From positions 1-27,545 of the forward strand of contig CBFFRP010000656.1 in the NCBI GenBank assembly GCA_965644295.1: a stretch of DNA of 27,545 bases, read 5' to 3'. Shown piece by piece: positions 25,263-27,545 of the stretch (position 1 is its first letter; each line of letters starts with the position of its first letter). Made by a program: the position numbers and the translations under genes. The notes beneath the pieces were generated by a model, which ran no database searches, was not told the origin of the DNA, and saw only the letters and a program-made list of their open reading frames with translations. Source of the stretch: Paraphysomonas bandaiensis. Its lineage: Eukaryota; Chrysophyceae.

Positions 25263-26904
25263 GAGTACCCGAGGGTTCTCTTCGCATGATGGAAGTTTGG
25301 GACGCAGCACCTGAGTCCGAGGTGCCTTGAACAAATTTATCAATCTTTAATTTCATTTCCTTGGCTGCTTTAACCAATTCTGGACCATGGTGCAAATACT
25401 TGCAGTTGTCTCTCTTGCAAGTTCCCGTGAGTATCTTCTGTAAGCATCCATACTTCTTGTCCGAGTTGGTAGGTGGTCCCACCGCATGTAGATGTTCAGG
25501 AATCTCATCTTCCTCCTCATCTGACTCATTTAGATCAATACTCAAAGAAGCATCTGGTTTTAAATCCGCAGAAATTGCCACGGTAGGTGCTGCTGGTTCT
25601 GGTAAATAATTCCTCCAGTCATCTTCTTCAACTGGTGATTGCTCCGCATCACTATCTGGAACTTCATACGCTCCTTCCTCGATGGCATTCAGAGGTTTCA
25701 AGACGCGTGGTTTTGAAAATATCTTCTTCTCATTTGCCTTTTTTTCTCTGTAGACTCTCAACCTCTCCTTGTGTTCGGTTAAACATTTGTAGGGGATTTC
25801 CTTAACGGCTACACTCAACTGATACTCATCAGAAATAATTTCGGTGTACTGATCAAAGAATTCCTGCATGTTCTTAAACTTAGTTTCTGTCATGCAACTC
25901 CATACATGTTCGAAGTACTCTGCATCATTACACGTTTTGAAAAGCCGAATAAGTCCTCCTGGCTTGTCATCAATTCTCGGGCACCAGTCCTTGTTGCCCT
26001 CCAACATAATGTTAAGCATTCTTCCGAACTCCGATATCAATTTTAGCTGTTGATGGTAGAATGTCTCGTGGTTCACGGGAGACACAACAGCCCATCCCAT
26101 GACTCTGGAATGTCGTAGGGCTTCCTCTAATTCCTTGTAAAACGCTGGTCTAGAAAACACTTTGGTCTCGTTGGCTATCACTCTAATAAGATCTGTAATA
26201 CCAAGCGATCCCAGTTGTCCCTGCGTCAACTGGTATTTGGAACGCAGGTGCTCCTTGCATGCTTGAGAGAGAATTTTCTGAACTCTGACTTTCGTGTTCT
26301 CTTCTTCCTGAAAATTCATGATTGCTTTGATAGCTTTCGTCACCTTCGATAGCTGGAAACTATCTATTCTGACATTGCACTCCTTAGCCTGTCGCATCAC
26401 CACTTCTCCACTCGAGGCTACCTGTCTCTCGCTGCTGGCAATCTCTCTGAATATAGAACCTTTGACTGACTTTACATCGAATGGATCTGATTCATCGTTG
26501 GTTGAAGTTCGCGTTGGAATGATTGCGTCGATAGACTGCCTTCTAGACGCCTGAGCAATCTCATGTAACACGGAAGGTCTACCCTTCTTTTGCTTCTCAG
26601 CAGGTCCTTGTTTCGGCTTTGCCTCTTCTACGGCTTCTTCCTGGCTAAGTTCACTGGCAGGTGCTGGTGAATTTCTAGGAGGAGATGGTTCCGGAAATGA
26701 ATAAGTCCCTTCCAGGACAGCTACTCTTACTCTCAATTCCTTGAGCTCATCGCTGACCTCAGCTACGTCGTGCTTGAGCCCAGCTACATCATCTTTTACC
26801 CCAGCTACTGTCTCAGTTAGAGTATTTACAGCACCCGTTATTTGCTCTACGAATCCCTGCATTAGACGCTGCAGGTCTGTGGCTTCGTCTTGATTGACAT
26901 CCAT
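25255..26904 (-). CDS. gag: Gypsy-2 Gag-like protein with coiled coil and CCCH zinc finger
   Basis: 549 aa from ATG 26904. Residues about 12-65 are a heptad-rich coiled coil (VNTLTETVAGVKDDVAGLKH), likely for oligomerisation. A Pro/Glu/Lys-rich linker follows, then a mainly helical middle (about 180-400) that should be the capsid part. Near the C-terminus, after an acidic stretch, lies a single CCCH finger (C-x8-C-x4-C-x3-H, CLQKILTGTCKRDNCKYLH) in place of the usual CCHC knuckle, for RNA binding. The 257-bp leader before the ATG is non-coding. It is translated as Gag alone or, through the TGA, as Gag-Pol. Confidence 0.85.
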   Translation of the reverse strand: MDVNQDEATDLQRLMQGFVEQITGAVNTLTETVAGVKDDVAGLKHDVAEVSDELKELRVRVAVLEGTYSFPEPSPPRNSPAPASELSQEEAVEEAKPKQGPAEKQKKGRPSVLHEIAQASRRQSIDAIIPTRTSTNDESDPFDVKSVKGSIFREIASSERQVASSGEVVMRQAKECNVRIDSFQLSKVTKAIKAIMNFQEEENTKVRVQKILSQACKEHLRSKYQLTQGQLGSLGITDLIRVIANETKVFSRPAFYKELEEALRHSRVMGWAVVSPVNHETFYHQQLKLISEFGRMLNIMLEGNKDWCPRIDDKPGGLIRLFKTCNDAEYFEHVWSCMTETKFKNMQEFFDQYTEIISDEYQLSVAVKEIPYKCLTEHKERLRVYREKKANEKKIFSKPRVLKPLNAIEEGAYEVPDSDAEQSPVEEDDWRNYLPEPAAPTVAISADLKPDASLSIDLNESDEEEDEIPEHLHAVGPPTNSDKKYGCLQKILTGTCKRDNCKYLHHGPELVKAAKEMKLKIDKFVQGTSDSGAASQTSIMRREPSGTRA

Positions 26905-27161
26905 TACTGTCTATATGCTAAGACAATTGTATCTTACTATCAGACTAGCTACTGGTGGTTGTCTTTGTCCTATGTGAATGCTAAGCTCTCTGTAACAAAT
27001 CTACTGTCTTGACGTGCTTGTCCGCAGGCACAGTACAAGATGAGATATTGTTGCTTCAAACTTCGCTCCCACAATGGTCAATGACTTCCAATGTAGATGA
27101 TAATTTTCTATTACACTACTACGCAATATAAAAGGCCTTGTGGGACTAAAAGTAATATTAC
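26905..27161 (-). other. Gypsy-2 5' leader
   Basis: Non-coding region between the 5' LTR and gag. No primer-binding site starting TGG is seen next to the LTR border; the short ORF in this stretch is not credible. It should also hold packaging signals, which cannot be recognised by eye. Confidence 0.6.
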
Positions 27162-27545
27162 TGTACACAAACCAGACTTGCTGGTTTGCTCCCAACAAAA
27201 TGTATAATAAGGTATGAGTAAACACTTATTATTACTGTTAAATCACCTAACACGGCCAACGATATCCGCTAGATAACGCCGCGCAGTATTCCCTCTAAGA
27301 ATAAAGGTCGCTGTTAAGACAGTGTCAAGTAACTTAAACAATGACATGCAAGGAATAACATATAGAATGGTACGCATCTACAGAATGAACCAAGTTCATT
27401 TTATATCACACACACCACACCGCATGCATTCTTGCATACACCGTGTATACCACACGTATTATGACAATAAAACAAAACTGAATAACAGCGTATGAAACTG
27501 AATAACTGCGCATAAAACTGAAATAAAACAATAGTGATAAAACTG
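27162..27545 (-). repeat. Gypsy-2 5' LTR, partial
   Basis: Identical by reading to 19793-20176, starting TGTACACAAACC on the + strand. About 1.0 kb of it, including the predicted second copy of the SET ORF, should lie beyond the window. Confidence 0.92.

Larger units (their letters stand above)
19793..27545 (-). mobile_element. Gypsy-2: young LTR retrotransposon, continues past the window
   Basis: Direct repeats 19793-20176 and 27162-27545 are identical by reading and bound a - strand gag and pol. The left repeat is the 3' LTR, and a polypurine tract (read on - strand) lies at 21187-21226. The right repeat is the end of the 5' LTR and runs out of the window. Domain order protease, RT, RNase H, integrase is that of Ty3/gypsy-like elements. 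No obvious tRNA primer site (TGG start) follows the 5' LTR at 27161, so priming is unclear. Identical LTR parts and open frames suggest recent insertion. Confidence 0.9.

Noticed and set aside
27001-27225. 74-codon ORF across leader and LTR
   Set aside because: Spans the LTR border with no motif.
1-27545. tRNA or rRNA genes
   Set aside because: No cloverleaf or rRNA core seen by eye; a tRNA-scan would be needed to exclude short remnants.

Overview
The window is eukaryotic, probably from an invertebrate animal genome. It has no bacterial operon structure. It carries 51-59 bp spliceosomal-type introns, LTR retrotransposons and DNA transposons nested in each other, and a compact integrated virus. 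No ordinary host gene is visible; nearly every base can be assigned to a mobile or viral element. The species cannot be named from this sequence.

Region 1 (1 to about 7230) is an A+T-rich integrated virus of the polinton-like/adintovirus-like type. It encodes a possible minor structural protein (165 aa), a 57-aa very basic protein, a retroviral-type integrase (the only + strand gene), a short family-B DNA polymerase with only the polymerase core, two small unknown proteins, a superfamily-3 helicase with an acidic ORF in frame behind its stop, and a double-jelly-roll-like major capsid protein that lost its N-terminus at the right border. Most start codons are directly preceded by a near-palindromic AT motif that looks like a viral promoter.

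Region 2 (about 7289-19792) is Gypsy-1, a + strand Ty3/gypsy element cut off in the reverse transcriptase at its 5' end and ending in a polypurine tract and a 3' LTR start at 19100. Its pol has an unusual order: RT, RNase H, SET methyltransferase-like domain, integrase. Two DNA transposons broke it. The first (8892-15046, TSD ATT) sits inside the SET domain. It encodes an RNase-H-fold (DUF7869-like) transposase on the - strand and a divergent zinc-finger/coiled-coil protein on the + strand. The second (16374-18405, TSD ACC) sits inside the integrase, codes for nothing, and carries a 115/230-bp satellite. Removing each element with one 3-bp TSD restores the Gypsy-1 frame exactly.

Region 3 (19793 to window end) is Gypsy-2, a young LTR element on the - strand. 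The visible parts of its LTRs are identical by reading. Gag and pol are in one frame, separated by a single TGA followed by CTAG, a known leaky-stop context. Its RT has FDN where most have YxDD. Its LTR, about 1.39 kb if the polypurine tract is placed correctly, contains an antisense ORF encoding a second, divergent SET-like protein.

The most interesting theme is that two different LTR retroelements in one window each carry a SET-type histone-methyltransferase-like domain, one fused into pol and one as an antisense LTR gene. Next in interest are the DUF7869-type transposon with a possible non-autonomous partner and the compact virus with its start-codon-abutting promoter motif.
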